Below, one piece after another: positions 32,844 through 41,272 of a stretch of 64,000 bases of DNA. How positions within the stretch are numbered: the stretch's first letter is position 1; each line of letters starts with the position of its first letter. This DNA comes from Sorangium cellulosum (GTDB lineage Bacteria > Myxococcota_A > Polyangia > Polyangiales > Polyangiaceae): positions 8,136,501 through 8,200,500 of the forward strand of contig NZ_CP012673.1 in assembly GCF_002950945.1 (NCBI RefSeq). Reading direction: 5' to 3'. The position numbers and the translations under genes are program-made. Below the pieces are notes generated by a model. The model was given only the letters and a program-made list of their open reading frames with translations, ran no database searches and was not told where the DNA came from.

Positions 32844-34898
32844 ATGGCCATCAAGCAGCTCACGCCCGAGCAGATCCAGACGATGTCCCTCGAAGAGAAG
32901 GACACGTGGTGGCTGAAGAACGTCTACCGCGGCGACATGCCCCAGCTGACGTGGCGCTCCGCCGTCACGGGCATGCTGCTCGGCGCCTTCCTCTCGCTCA
33001 CGAACCTGTACATCGGCGCGCGCACCGGCTGGGCGCTCGGGGTCGGCATCACCAGCGTCATCCTGGCCTTCGCCCTGTTCAAGGTCCTCTCCAGGCTCGG
33101 TCTGGGCCGCGACATGACCGTGCTCGAGAACAACGCGATGCAGTCGATCGCGACCTCGGCCGGATACATGAACATGCCGCTCTTCACGAGCCTCGCCGCC
33201 TATTCGATGGTCACCAGCACCATCGTCCCGATGGGCCGGGCGATGGTCTGGCTGTTCGTCCTCGCCGTCCTCGGCGTGCTGTTCGCCTTCCCGATGAAGA
33301 AGCGCTTCATCAACGACGAGCAGCTCCCCTTCCCCGAGGGCATGGCCGCCGGCGTCGTCATGGACGCGCTGCACGAGAGCGGCGAGAAGGAGGGCCTCTT
33401 CAAGGCGAAGCTCCTGATCGGCGGCGGCCTCCTGGGCTCGGCCGTCGAGCTCCTGCGCGACGAGAAGGTGATGCGCGTGCTCTTCGCGCTGAAGAACATC
33501 CCGCTCTATTACGACGAGCTCCTCTACAACGGCCGATTCGCCGAGCTGCTCAAGCGATGGGGGCTGTCGCCCGCCCTCCGGGGCGTCCCCCTGAACGAGC
33601 TCACGATCCGGTTCGACACGAGCCTCATCTTCATCGCCACCGGCGGCCTGATGGGCATCCGGGCGGGCGTGTCGCTCCTCCTCGGCGGCGTCCTGAACTA
33701 CTGGATCCTGGCCCCGATCCTGATCGAGCAGGGAATCATCCTGCCGAGGAACGGCCATTACGGCTTCGGGCAGATCACCATCTGGTCGTTGTGGGGCGGC
33801 GTCGCGTGCATGACGACGGCCTCGCTCTACTCCTTCTTCTCCAAGCCCAAGGTCATCCTCGACGCGTTCAGGGGGCTCGGCAAGGGCAAGGCGGCGCGGA
33901 CGGACGTGCTCGCGCACATCGAGCTGCCGATGAAGGTGTCGCTCATCGGCGTGCCCGTCGTCGGCCTGGTCGTCGTCGCGCTCGGGCACGTCTGGTTCGG
34001 CATCACCTGGTGGCTCGGGCTGCTCGCGATCCCGCTCGTCTTCGTCTTCTCGCTCATCGCCGTCAACTCGACGGCGATCACCGGGATCACCCCGATCGGG
34101 GCGCTCGGCAAGCTGACGCAGCTCACGTACGGGTTCCTCGCGCCGAAGAACATCTCGACGAACCTGATGACGGCCGGGATCACGGCGGAGGTCACGGGCA
34201 ACACCGCGAACCTGCTCATGGACATCAAGCCGGGCTACATGCTCGGCGGCAAGCCGCGCCACCAGGCCGTGGGGCACGTGCTCGGGGCGGTCTCCGGGCT
34301 CGTGCTCTCGGTGCCCGTCTGGTACCTCGTGCTCATCCAGGGGGACATCGGCCGCTACGGGACGGAGAGGATGCCAGTCCCGGCCGCGCTCACGTGGAAG
34401 GCGGTCGCCGAGGTGCTGATGAAGGGGCTCGACTTCCTCCACCCGACCGCGAAGGCCGCGATCCTGGTCGGCGCGATCATCGGCGTCCTCGTCGAGCTCA
34501 CGCGGCAGATCACGAAGGACCGATTCCCCCTCTCCGCGGTCGCCCTCGGCCTCGCGTTCATCCTGAGCTTCACCGACATCTGGACGATGTTCCTCGGCTC
34601 CTTCGTCTTCTGGCTGCTCCAGCGGCGCGCCGCGCGGTGGTCCGCGGCGAGAGAGCGAGAGGAGCGGCTGAGCCAGACGTCGCCCACCGGCCTCGGCGCG
34701 TCGCCCGCGGAGGGCAAGCGGCCCTGGTACACGCTCGCCGCGGACAACACCGAGGCCATCTGCGCCGGCGTGATCGCCGGCGGCTCGCTGATGGGCATCG
34801 GCCTGAGCGTGCTCGGCGTGCTGGTGCTGCCCGACGTGCTGGAGGCCGCGCGCTTCTCGAAGGCCGTCGAGTTGCTCCTCGGCGGCCTGCCGAAGTGA
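32844..34898 (+). CDS. OPT-family oligopeptide/metal-chelate transporter
   Basis: The 684-residue inner-membrane protein has about 14-16 helices. It carries OPT hallmarks: a long first cytoplasmic segment, SAVTGMLLGAFLSLTNLYIGARTG, the NDEQLPFPEGMAAGVVMDAL motif, and the ITGITPIGALGKLTQLTYG re-entrant region with EVTGNTANLLMDIKPGYMLG. It fits the bacterial/archaeal branch that carries peptides or iron-siderophore-like chelates by proton symport. GGAGGT lies before ATG 32844. No binding protein or peptidase adjoins it. Confidence 0.93.
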   Translation: MAIKQLTPEQIQTMSLEEKDTWWLKNVYRGDMPQLTWRSAVTGMLLGAFLSLTNLYIGARTGWALGVGITSVILAFALFKVLSRLGLGRDMTVLENNAMQSIATSAGYMNMPLFTSLAAYSMVTSTIVPMGRAMVWLFVLAVLGVLFAFPMKKRFINDEQLPFPEGMAAGVVMDALHESGEKEGLFKAKLLIGGGLLGSAVELLRDEKVMRVLFALKNIPLYYDELLYNGRFAELLKRWGLSPALRGVPLNELTIRFDTSLIFIATGGLMGIRAGVSLLLGGVLNYWILAPILIEQGIILPRNGHYGFGQITIWSLWGGVACMTTASLYSFFSKPKVILDAFRGLGKGKAARTDVLAHIELPMKVSLIGVPVVGLVVVALGHVWFGITWWLGLLAIPLVFVFSLIAVNSTAITGITPIGALGKLTQLTYGFLAPKNISTNLMTAGITAEVTGNTANLLMDIKPGYMLGGKPRHQAVGHVLGAVSGLVLSVPVWYLVLIQGDIGRYGTERMPVPAALTWKAVAEVLMKGLDFLHPTAKAAILVGAIIGVLVELTRQITKDRFPLSAVALGLAFILSFTDIWTMFLGSFVFWLLQRRAARWSAAREREERLSQTSPTGLGASPAEGKRPWYTLAADNTEAICAGVIAGGSLMGIGLSVLGVLVLPDVLEAARFSKAVELLLGGLPK

Positions 34899-35098
34899 GC
34901 GGCTGCGGGCTCGCCCCAGTGTGACAGAAATGCGCGTCGCCGCCGGCCGCGGGCGAACCGCTGCGAGCCGCCGGCGAGGCGGCGTGTCGCGGTCATGCAG
35001 CGCACGGCGCGCCGCCGCTGCTGGCGCGGTTCATGCAGCCCTGATCTCACCGCGTCAACACGAACCCAGCAGAGGACGCGCGAGAGAAAGGACAGTCG

Positions 35099-35341
35099 AT
35101 GCCGAGCCCCCCGCCCCCGTCCCGAGGAATGCCCACCCCCGCGCCGGTCGGTGACCCCGATACGGAGCTGCCGGTCATCGATCCGGTGCCGGCAGAGCCC
35201 CCGCGAGGAGATCCCGACCCGGACGAGCCGCCGCGTCGGGATCCCCCGCCGCCTCCGCCCGAGCCGGGAGAGCGCTCGCCGGAGATCGAGGACCCGCCGG
35301 CGCCGGGGCAGCCTCCGAAGGATCCCGGCGTGATCGCCTAG
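35099..35341 (+). CDS. Small proline-rich protein
   Basis: The 80-residue product is almost only Pro, Asp, Glu, Arg and Gly (PAEPPRGDPDPDEPPRRDPP) and has no Cys, no signal and no hydrophobic segment, so it should be disordered. AAAGGA precedes ATG 35099 at good spacing. Similar short Pro-rich proteins occur in many proteobacteria, without known function. High GC alone could create such a frame, so the call is tentative. Confidence 0.5.
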   Translation: MPSPPPPSRGMPTPAPVGDPDTELPVIDPVPAEPPRGDPDPDEPPRRDPPPPPPEPGERSPEIEDPPAPGQPPKDPGVIA

Positions 35342-35396
35342 CCGAGCTGTGTCGGCTGGACGGTAAAGCGGCATCCCCAACCGCCGAGAGGTTTCC

Positions 35397-35633
35397 ATGA
35401 CCACGTGTGATTGTTGCGGCAATACCTACGACAAGGCCTTCCAGATCATGGTGGCCGGCACGACGTACACGTTCGATTGCTTCGAGTGTGCGATTCACAA
35501 GCTCGCGCCCGTGTGCGCCCGCTGCGCCTGCCGGATCGTGGGCCACGGCATCGAGGCCGGCGGGGCGTTCTACTGCTGTGCGCACTGCGCGAAGCAGGAC
35601 GGCGTCCAGGGCGCTATCGATCGCGTCGCGTGA
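35397..35633 (+). CDS. Small zinc-ribbon protein
   Basis: The 78-residue protein is built of paired Cys: CDCCGNTYD, FDCFECAIH, CARCACRIVGHG, and YCCAHCAKQDG. These fit two zinc fingers, with His between. The family (ATP-independent, DNA- or protein-binding unknown) is common in actinobacteria and proteobacteria at this length. GAGAGG precedes ATG 35397. Its 3' end overlaps, on the other strand, the 3' end of a small exported-protein gene by 64 bases. Confidence 0.8.
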   Translation: MTTCDCCGNTYDKAFQIMVAGTTYTFDCFECAIHKLAPVCARCACRIVGHGIEAGGAFYCCAHCAKQDGVQGAIDRVA

Positions 35634-35848
35634 GCGGACGCCTGGCGCTGGAAAGAGCACTCCACCTCACCCGCCGGCGTCGTGGGATCGCAGCGCGAGC
35701 ACGGCGCCGATCCCTGGCACGTCGGCGAAGCGGTCGGCGCGGCGCTCTCCACGGGGGGCGGCGACATGACCTGATCGACGGCCATCGCCGAGCCCAGGAC
35801 GACGAGCAGCAACGCGGAGCCCAGGTGACCGCGAACCAGCGTGAGCAT
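35570..35848 (-). CDS. Small exported Cys-containing protein
   Basis: An AAGGAGGG ribosome site stands 2-9 bases before ATG 35848, the best in this region. The 92-residue product opens with a signal peptide (VRGHLGSALLLVVLGSAMA) followed by a Pro/Ser/Thr-rich stretch and six Cys (TCQGSAPCSRC, VECSF, SCFAQC). It is divergent, 116 bases apart, from a LysR gene, which may control it. Its 3' quarter overlaps the zinc-ribbon gene in antisense, so the last residues may be less constrained. Function unknown. Confidence 0.6.
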   Translation of the reverse strand: MLTLVRGHLGSALLLVVLGSAMAVDQVMSPPPVESAAPTASPTCQGSAPCSRCDPTTPAGEVECSFQRQASAHATRSIAPWTPSCFAQCAQQ

Positions 35849-35864
35849 GGATCCCTCCTTCGGC

Positions 35865-35882
35865 GCGAGGCGGGCGCCTCGC
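35865..35882. promoter_or_regulatory. Palindrome between the LysR gene and the small exported-protein gene
   Basis: GCGAGGCG-GG-CGCCTCGC is a perfect 8-bp inverted repeat 16 bases before the ATG at 35848. It sits where a LysR-type regulator would bind or where an mRNA hairpin would press on the ribosome site. Confidence 0.4.
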
Positions 35883-35964
35883 TCACCAGGAAACTAGCCC
35901 TCGAAGGAGGGCGTGATAACCCTCGTCGGGCGACGAAGATTGCGTCGCGGAGGGAAACAATCGC

Positions 35965-36897
35965 ATGGATCCGGCGAGCGGCCACCTGGGCGAGATGAGG
36001 GCGTTCCTGGAGGTGGCGCGGCGACAGAGCTTCTCGGCGGCGGCGAAGGCGCTCGGGCTCACGTCGTCGTCCGTGAGCAAGCAGGTCGCGCGCTTGGAGG
36101 AGCGCCTGCGCGTCCAGCTCCTCCGGCGCACCACGCGCCGGGTGGGCCTCACCGACGCCGGGCACGTCTTCGCCGAGCGCGCCGGCCGCATCCTCGCGGA
36201 CATCGAGGAGGCGGAGCGCGCCGTGACGGACCTCGACGGGACGCCGCGGGGGGCGCTGCGCATCTCCGCGTCCACCGTGCTCGGGCAGATCCGCGTGGCG
36301 CCCGCCGTGGTGGCCTGTCGGGCGAAGTACCCGGAGCTCCGCATCGAGCTCGATCTCACCGACCGGATCGTCGATCTGGTCACCGAGCGCGTCGACGTGG
36401 CGGTCCGCCTGGCCGTCGAGATCTCCCCCGCGTCGCTGGTCGCGCGGCGGCTCGCCGGCGACGTGCGGGTGCTCTGCGCGAGCCCCCGGTACCTGCGCCG
36501 GCACGGGGTGCCGCGGCGCCTCGAGGACCTGGCCGACCACGACTGCCTCACGTTCAACCTCGATCCGGTCGCCCGCTGGACGCTCGTGGGCCCCGAGGGG
36601 GAGCGCGTCATCCCGGTGAGCGGCTCGCTCCGCTCCAGCGACACGATGACGCTGCGCGAGGCCGCGGTCGCCGGCCTCGGCCTCGCCAACCTCCCCGACT
36701 ACGCGGTCCACGAGCAGCTCGCGGACGGCAGGCTGCAGCGGGTGCTGCCGGAGTACGGTGAGTCGAAGCGCTCCCTCTTCGCGGTCCACGCGGCGCCCGC
36801 GCGCGCCGCGGTCCGCGTCTTCGTCGAGACGCTGGCCAGGATGATGGCGCCGCCGGGCGCGGCGCGGGCCGCGCGGGAGCCTCCCCGGGGCGGTTGA
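35965..36897 (+). CDS. LysR-family transcription regulator
   Basis: The 310-residue protein begins with the LysR winged helix-turn-helix (MRAFLEVARRQSFSAAAKALGLTSSSVSKQVARLEERLRVQL, residues about 11-52) and RRTTRRVGLTDAG. The effector domain has the standard GALRISAS start and the two-lobe sequence with GLGLANLPDYAVHEQL near residue 235. It is of the CrgA/DmlR branch, usually ligand-free or responding to small organic acids or quinones. The divergent small exported-protein gene is the likely target by the LysR rule of divergent control. Confidence 0.93.
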   Translation: MDPASGHLGEMRAFLEVARRQSFSAAAKALGLTSSSVSKQVARLEERLRVQLLRRTTRRVGLTDAGHVFAERAGRILADIEEAERAVTDLDGTPRGALRISASTVLGQIRVAPAVVACRAKYPELRIELDLTDRIVDLVTERVDVAVRLAVEISPASLVARRLAGDVRVLCASPRYLRRHGVPRRLEDLADHDCLTFNLDPVARWTLVGPEGERVIPVSGSLRSSDTMTLREAAVAGLGLANLPDYAVHEQLADGRLQRVLPEYGESKRSLFAVHAAPARAAVRVFVETLARMMAPPGAARAAREPPRGG

Positions 36898-36930
36898 CCG
36901 GGCGGCAGGCGGCGGGCCGGCCCTGGCGCC

Positions 36931-36990
36931 CTCAGCGGGCCTGCCCTCAGCGGGCCTGCCTTCAGCGGGCCTGCCTTCAGCGGGCCTGCT
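36931..36990. repeat. Four 15-base repeats, each with an in-frame stop of the PAS-STAS gene
   Basis: Units at 36931, 36946, 36961 and 36976 read (C/T)TCAGCGGGCCTGC(C/T). On the minus strand each unit carries CAG GCC CGC TGA in the frame of the sensor gene, so the stop at 36977-36979 is followed by three further in-frame copies of QAR-stop. Confidence 0.9.
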
Positions 36991-38170
36991 GGGCCGCGCG
37001 CTCCTTGCTCATCTGGCGGATGCAGTGCTGGAGCGCCGCCCGGAGGTTCGACAGCGTCGTGATGCTGTTCAGATCGATCCCGAGCGACACGATGGTCTGG
37101 GCCACGTTCGACCGGATCCCCGTGACGATGCCCTCCGCGCCGAGCAGCCTTATCACGCGGACGAGATCGAGGAGGTAACTCGCGGTCTTCGTGTCCACCA
37201 TCTCGACGCCGGTGAGGTCGAGGATGGCGTAACGCGCGCCCGTGCGGACGACGGCGTCGAGCAGCGTATCCATCACCTCGGCGGTCCTCGCGCTGTCGAG
37301 GATCCCGATCATCGGCAAGGTGAGCACGCCGTCCCAGATCTGGATGATGGGCGTCGACAGGTCCCGGATGACCTGCTGTTGCCGCTCGATGAGCTCCAGC
37401 TTGGTCCGGAGCTCCTGCTCGGTGCGCTTCGCCTCGCTGACGTCGAGCGTGAGCCCGACGACCGAGCGCACCTCGCCTTGCTCGTCGCGGACCGGGACCT
37501 GCCAGTTCTCCCAGAACGTTCCGTGCGACGAGGAGCTCGAGTAGCCCGGCTCGCCCGCGATCGCCCGCCGCAGCACCTCGTTCTCGGCATTCTGTCCGTA
37601 GAGTTCGAACACGTTCTTGCCGATGTGCTGGCCCTGCTCGATCCCCGCCTGCGCGAGCGCCTTGCCCTCGTGGAACGTGAAGGTCCCGTCGCGATCGATC
37701 GCCCAGACCACGATCGGGAGCGTCTCGGTGATCGTGCGCAGGACCTGCTCCCGCTCGCGGTAGCGGCGGGTCTGCGCGGTCCGCTCCGTCACGTCCTGCC
37801 CGAACACCCCGACGCCGCGCACCTCCCCGCGCTCGTCGACGACACGCGCGGGGCTCCACTCGCAACACACCTCGGCACCGTCCTTGCGAGAGTGGGCCCA
37901 TGTACGAGGATGAGGGGAGTCCTCTTCCAGGAGCCGCCGCCACGCATCCGGCTCGCCCGACGCCGGCAGCAGCTCGTCCACGCGGCGGCCGAGCGCCTCC
38001 TCCCGCGGGTGGCCGAGCAGGCGCTCGGCCGCCTCGTTCCAGCCCTCGATCGTGAGGTCGCGGCGGTACTCGACGATCGCCAGCGGCGCCCGCTGAAGAA
38101 GAAGCAAGGCGCGCTGGCCCGCCAGCGCGGCGGTGTCGCCCTCCTCCGGAGACACAGAGCGAACGCTCAT
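36977..38170 (-). CDS. PAS-PAS-STAS protein, RsbR-type stressosome/sensor
   Basis: ATG 38170 gives a 397-residue soluble protein; no better start exists. Residues about 25-135 and 145-260 are PAS domains (APLAIVEYRRDLTIEGWNEAAERLLGH; TLPIVVWAIDRDGTFTFHEGKAL), the second with a PAC end (VVGLTLDVSEAKRTEQEL). A coiled linker leads to a C-terminal STAS domain (about 280-385: TPIIQIWDGVLTLPMIGILDSART, YAILDLTGVEMVDTKTASYLLDLVRV). RsbR-like proteins build stressosomes and pass signals to sigma-factor cascades by phosphorylation of STAS Thr residues. No partner kinase adjoins it. Confidence 0.88.
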   Translation of the reverse strand: MSVRSVSPEEGDTAALAGQRALLLLQRAPLAIVEYRRDLTIEGWNEAAERLLGHPREEALGRRVDELLPASGEPDAWRRLLEEDSPHPRTWAHSRKDGAEVCCEWSPARVVDERGEVRGVGVFGQDVTERTAQTRRYREREQVLRTITETLPIVVWAIDRDGTFTFHEGKALAQAGIEQGQHIGKNVFELYGQNAENEVLRRAIAGEPGYSSSSSHGTFWENWQVPVRDEQGEVRSVVGLTLDVSEAKRTEQELRTKLELIERQQQVIRDLSTPIIQIWDGVLTLPMIGILDSARTAEVMDTLLDAVVRTGARYAILDLTGVEMVDTKTASYLLDLVRVIRLLGAEGIVTGIRSNVAQTIVSLGIDLNSITTLSNLRAALQHCIRQMSKERAAQQAR

Positions 38171-38514
38171 GATGTGAAAAATTAACCTGGTTGTGCGCCA
38201 GCCGTCGAGACTTCCGTCCAGTCGCCCCCGCCCGCCCGCTCGCCCCTCGGCGGAACCGGCGCTGCAGCGGTCCACCTGCTGCTGAAGCAGCACCTCCCGC
38301 GCAGCACCTGCTGCGGGAGCAACAGTCCGCCGTCCAACATAGCGGATTTACGTCTGTGGGACGGACCCCGGGTTGGTACGTCGCGTGCTGTCGCCGCAAT
38401 CGCGTGGCGGAGCCTCGCGGCGCTGCTCGTCGCGCTGAACGAGTTCAACCCGTTCTCGAAGGCCGATCCGAAGGCGGATCGCGCCCTCCTCCGGAGCGGG
38501 CAGCAGGAGTAGTC
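38171..38514. promoter_or_regulatory. Divergent region before the ABC transporter genes, with hairpins
   Basis: The 344 bases hold a bulged stem (38294-38319, CTCCC/GGGAG outer arm with GCAGC/GCTGC inner arm), a near-perfect palindrome ACGAGTTCAACCCGT (38437-38451) of the window's GGGTTGAACCC type, and a CGATCCG-AAGG-CGGATCG hairpin (38464-38481) 33 bases before the ATG. No gene is evident. The last hairpin is placed to affect translation of the ATPase gene. Confidence 0.45.
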
Positions 38515-39384
38515 ATGATCAACAAGATCCAGTTCCAGAGCGTGAGCAAGACGTTCGCCGTCAAGGGCGCGGCGGGGAGCAAGGCCGCGGCGCGGTTCAC
38601 GGCCATCGAGGATCTCTGCCTCGACGTGCGGGCCGGCGAGCTGATGGTCCTCGTCGGGCCGAGCGGTTGCGGCAAATCCACGCTCATCGACCTGCTCGGC
38701 GGCCTCTCCGAGCCGACGACCGGCCGGCTCCTGCTCGACGGCAAGCCGATCAAGGGCCCGGCGCTCGACCGGGGGATCGTGTTCCAGCAATATGCGTTGT
38801 TCCCCTGGAGGACGGCGCTCGGGAACATCGAGTTCGGCCTCGAGGCCAAGGGCGTGCCGGAGGCGAAGCGCCGGGATATCGCCCGGAGGTACCTGGACCT
38901 CGTGAGCCTCTCCGGCTTCGAGGACCGGTATCCTCACGAGCTGTCCGGCGGCATGAAGCAACGCGTGGCCATCGCCCGGAGCCTCGCCTACGACCCGGAC
39001 GTGCTGATGATGGACGAGCCGTTCGCGGCGCTCGACGCGCAGACGCGGGAGTCGCTGCAGGCGGAGCTGCTCCGGATCTGGGAGAAGTCGCGCAAGACGA
39101 TCCTCTTCATCACGCACAGCATCGACGAGGCGGTGTTCCTCGGGCAGCGCGTCGCGATCATGACGTCGCGGCCCGGCCGGGTGAAGCGGATCATCGAGAT
39201 CCCGCCGGAGATCCGGCGGGTCGAGGACGCGCGGTCGTCGCCGGAGTTCGGCAGGCTGCGCCACGAGATCTGGACGCTCCTGCGCGAGGAGGTGCTCAAG
39301 GCGGAGGAGCTGGAGCGGAGCAAGAAGCTCAAGGTGGCCGCGGAGAGCCGGCCGGTCGCGGGCGTGGTGGCGGTCAATGGCTAG
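38515..39384 (+). CDS. ABC transporter ATPase, sulfonate/nitrate/taurine type
   Basis: ATG 38515 with AGGAG 5 bases upstream gives 289 residues; the longer frame reads leader sequence. Walker A GPSGCGKST, Q-loop FQQYALFPWRTALGNI, signature LSGGMKQR, Walker B VLMMDEPF and the His switch ITHSIDEAVFLG are all present. The FPWRTALGN and EAVFLGQR segments are typical of the SsuB/TauB/NrtD group. The C-terminal 40 residues are charged. The permease gene overlaps its end by 8 bases. No periplasmic binding protein gene is nearby. Confidence 0.95.
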   Translation: MINKIQFQSVSKTFAVKGAAGSKAAARFTAIEDLCLDVRAGELMVLVGPSGCGKSTLIDLLGGLSEPTTGRLLLDGKPIKGPALDRGIVFQQYALFPWRTALGNIEFGLEAKGVPEAKRRDIARRYLDLVSLSGFEDRYPHELSGGMKQRVAIARSLAYDPDVLMMDEPFAALDAQTRESLQAELLRIWEKSRKTILFITHSIDEAVFLGQRVAIMTSRPGRVKRIIEIPPEIRRVEDARSSPEFGRLRHEIWTLLREEVLKAEELERSKKLKVAAESRPVAGVVAVNG

Positions 39385-40210
39385 CCTGGAACAGTCGATC
39401 GCGCTGCACGAGCAAGCGCCGCAACCCGATCTCCTGAGCGACGTGGGGCGGCGGCTCGGCCGCGCCGTGGCGCGGTCCTGGATCCTGCTCCTCGTGGCCG
39501 CGATCTGGGAGACGGCGCCGCGGGTGGGGCTCGTGGAGGCCGCGTTCCTGCCGCCGCTCTCCGAGGTGCTGGAGACGGGGTGGCAGCTCCTCCGGAACGG
39601 GCAGCTGCTCAGCCATATCAAGGCGAGCCTGTCGCGCTCGCTGCTCGGCTTCAGCCTGGCGATCCTGATCGGCGTGCCGCTCGGGCTCGCGATCGGGTGG
39701 TACAAGGCGGTCGCGGACGCCATCAACCCGCTCCTCGAGGTGCTGCGCAACACCGCGGCCCTCGCGCTCCTGCCCGTGTTCCTCCTGCTGCTCGGGATCG
39801 GGGAGGCGTCGAAGGTGGCGCTCGTGATCTACTCGTGCACCTGGCCGATCCTGCTCAACACGATCAGCGGGGTGCGCGGGGTGGATCCGCTGCTCATCAA
39901 GTCGGCGCGGACGATGGGGCTCTCGCCCCTCCAGCTGTTCCGCAAGGTCATCTTGCCGGCGGCGGTGCCGACGGTGTTCGTGGGCATCCGCCTGGCGGGC
40001 GCGTACTCGCTGCTGGTCCTCGTGGCGGCGGAGATGATCGGCGCCAAGGCGGGGCTCGGTTACCTCATCATCTACGCGCAATACAACTTCCAGATCCCGA
40101 GCATGTACGTCGGCATCGTGACGATCACCGCGCTCGGGCTGACGTTCAACCAGCTGCTCATGCGGCTGGAGCAGCGCTTCACCGCGTGGAAGGTCGCTCC
40201 GAAGGAGTGA
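39377..40210 (+). CDS. ABC transporter permease, SsuC/TauC type
   Basis: The 277-residue inner-membrane protein has six predicted helices and the EAA loop of this family (KSARTMGLSPLQLFRKVILPAAVPTVFVGIRL) for contact with the ATPase. FLPPLSEVLETGWQLL is the usual start of the periplasmic face. The start overlaps the ATPase gene, so the two are coupled. Substrate is likely an aliphatic sulfonate, nitrate/cyanate or similar anion, but the missing binding protein leaves it open. Confidence 0.93.
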   Translation: MASLEQSIALHEQAPQPDLLSDVGRRLGRAVARSWILLLVAAIWETAPRVGLVEAAFLPPLSEVLETGWQLLRNGQLLSHIKASLSRSLLGFSLAILIGVPLGLAIGWYKAVADAINPLLEVLRNTAALALLPVFLLLLGIGEASKVALVIYSCTWPILLNTISGVRGVDPLLIKSARTMGLSPLQLFRKVILPAAVPTVFVGIRLAGAYSLLVLVAAEMIGAKAGLGYLIIYAQYNFQIPSMYVGIVTITALGLTFNQLLMRLEQRFTAWKVAPKE

Positions 40211-40294
40211 CCCCCGGCGCGGCGCGCCTCGGCGACGTCGACGCGGCGCCGCGCCGCCCGCCGCGCATCGAACCCTACAGAGAGAGAGGACCAC

Positions 40295-41224
40295 GTGAAT
40301 CGCATCATCCTGGGCCGGACCGGCCTCACGGTCAGCGTGCTCGGCCTGGGCGCGGGGGGCGACAGCCGCCTCGGCTCCGGGAGCATCGCCGAGGCCGACT
40401 CGATCCGGCTCGTCCACGCGGCCATCGAGCGCGGCGTGAACTTCATCGACACCGCGGAGGCGTACGGGACCGAGGGGATCATCGGCAAGGCGCTCCGCGA
40501 GGTGCCGCGCGACCGCGTGGTGATCTCGACGAAGAAGACGACGCGCCTCGACGCGCCCCTCCGGGCGGAGGACGTGGTCGCGTCGCTGCACGCGAGCCTC
40601 GAGCGGCTCGGCACGGACCACGTCGACGTCTATCACCTGCACGGCGTGCTCCCGCACCACTACGCCGACCTGCGCGAGCGGATCGTCCCCGTCCTGCTGC
40701 GCCTGCGCGAGCAGGGAAAGATCCGCTTCCTCGGCATCACGGAGGCGTTCGCCGCCGACCCGTCGCACGCGACGCTCGAGCAGGCGCTCCGCGACGACCT
40801 CTGGGACGTCGTGATGGTCGGGTTCAACCTCCTGAACCAGTCGGCGCGGACGAAGGTGTTCCCGCTGACGCGGGCGAAGAACGTCGGCACGTTGATCATG
40901 TTCGCGGTCCGGCGCGCGCTGAGCCGGCCCGAGCGCCTGAAGGAGCTGCTCGCCGACCTGGCGGCGCGGGGCAAGGTGTCGAGCGAGCTCGGCGCCGGTG
41001 GGCTGGACGGCCTGCTCGCGGGGGAGGACATCACGTCGCTCCCCGACGCGGCGTACCGCTTCTGCAGGGACGAGCCCGGCGCCCACGTGATCCTGTCGGG
41101 GACGAGCAGCGTGGCGCACCTGCTCGAGAACGCGCGATCGCTCGAGGCCCCGCCGCTGAGCGAGGCGGTCCGCGCGCGCCTCGTCGAGGCGTTCGCGCGG
41201 GTCGACGACGTGTCAGGCCACTGA
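40295..41224 (+). CDS. Aldo/keto reductase
   Basis: The 309-residue enzyme has the tetrad Asp52, Tyr57 (DTAEAYG), Lys80 (STKK) and His116 (YHLHGV). It has the longer second half seen in the YajO/Tas-like AKRs (VILSGTSSVAHLLENARSL near the cofactor site). AGAGAGAGG precedes ATG 40295. It lies 84 bases after the permease and may belong to the same operon, where it could act on the imported compound, which is a guess. It is unlike the other aldo/keto reductase of the window at 10 kb. Confidence 0.9.
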   Translation: MNRIILGRTGLTVSVLGLGAGGDSRLGSGSIAEADSIRLVHAAIERGVNFIDTAEAYGTEGIIGKALREVPRDRVVISTKKTTRLDAPLRAEDVVASLHASLERLGTDHVDVYHLHGVLPHHYADLRERIVPVLLRLREQGKIRFLGITEAFAADPSHATLEQALRDDLWDVVMVGFNLLNQSARTKVFPLTRAKNVGTLIMFAVRRALSRPERLKELLADLAARGKVSSELGAGGLDGLLAGEDITSLPDAAYRFCRDEPGAHVILSGTSSVAHLLENARSLEAPPLSEAVRARLVEAFARVDDVSGH

Positions 41225-41272
41225 GCGGCCCTCGCCGGCGGGCGCTCGGCTAACGGTCGCGCGGTCGCGCGG

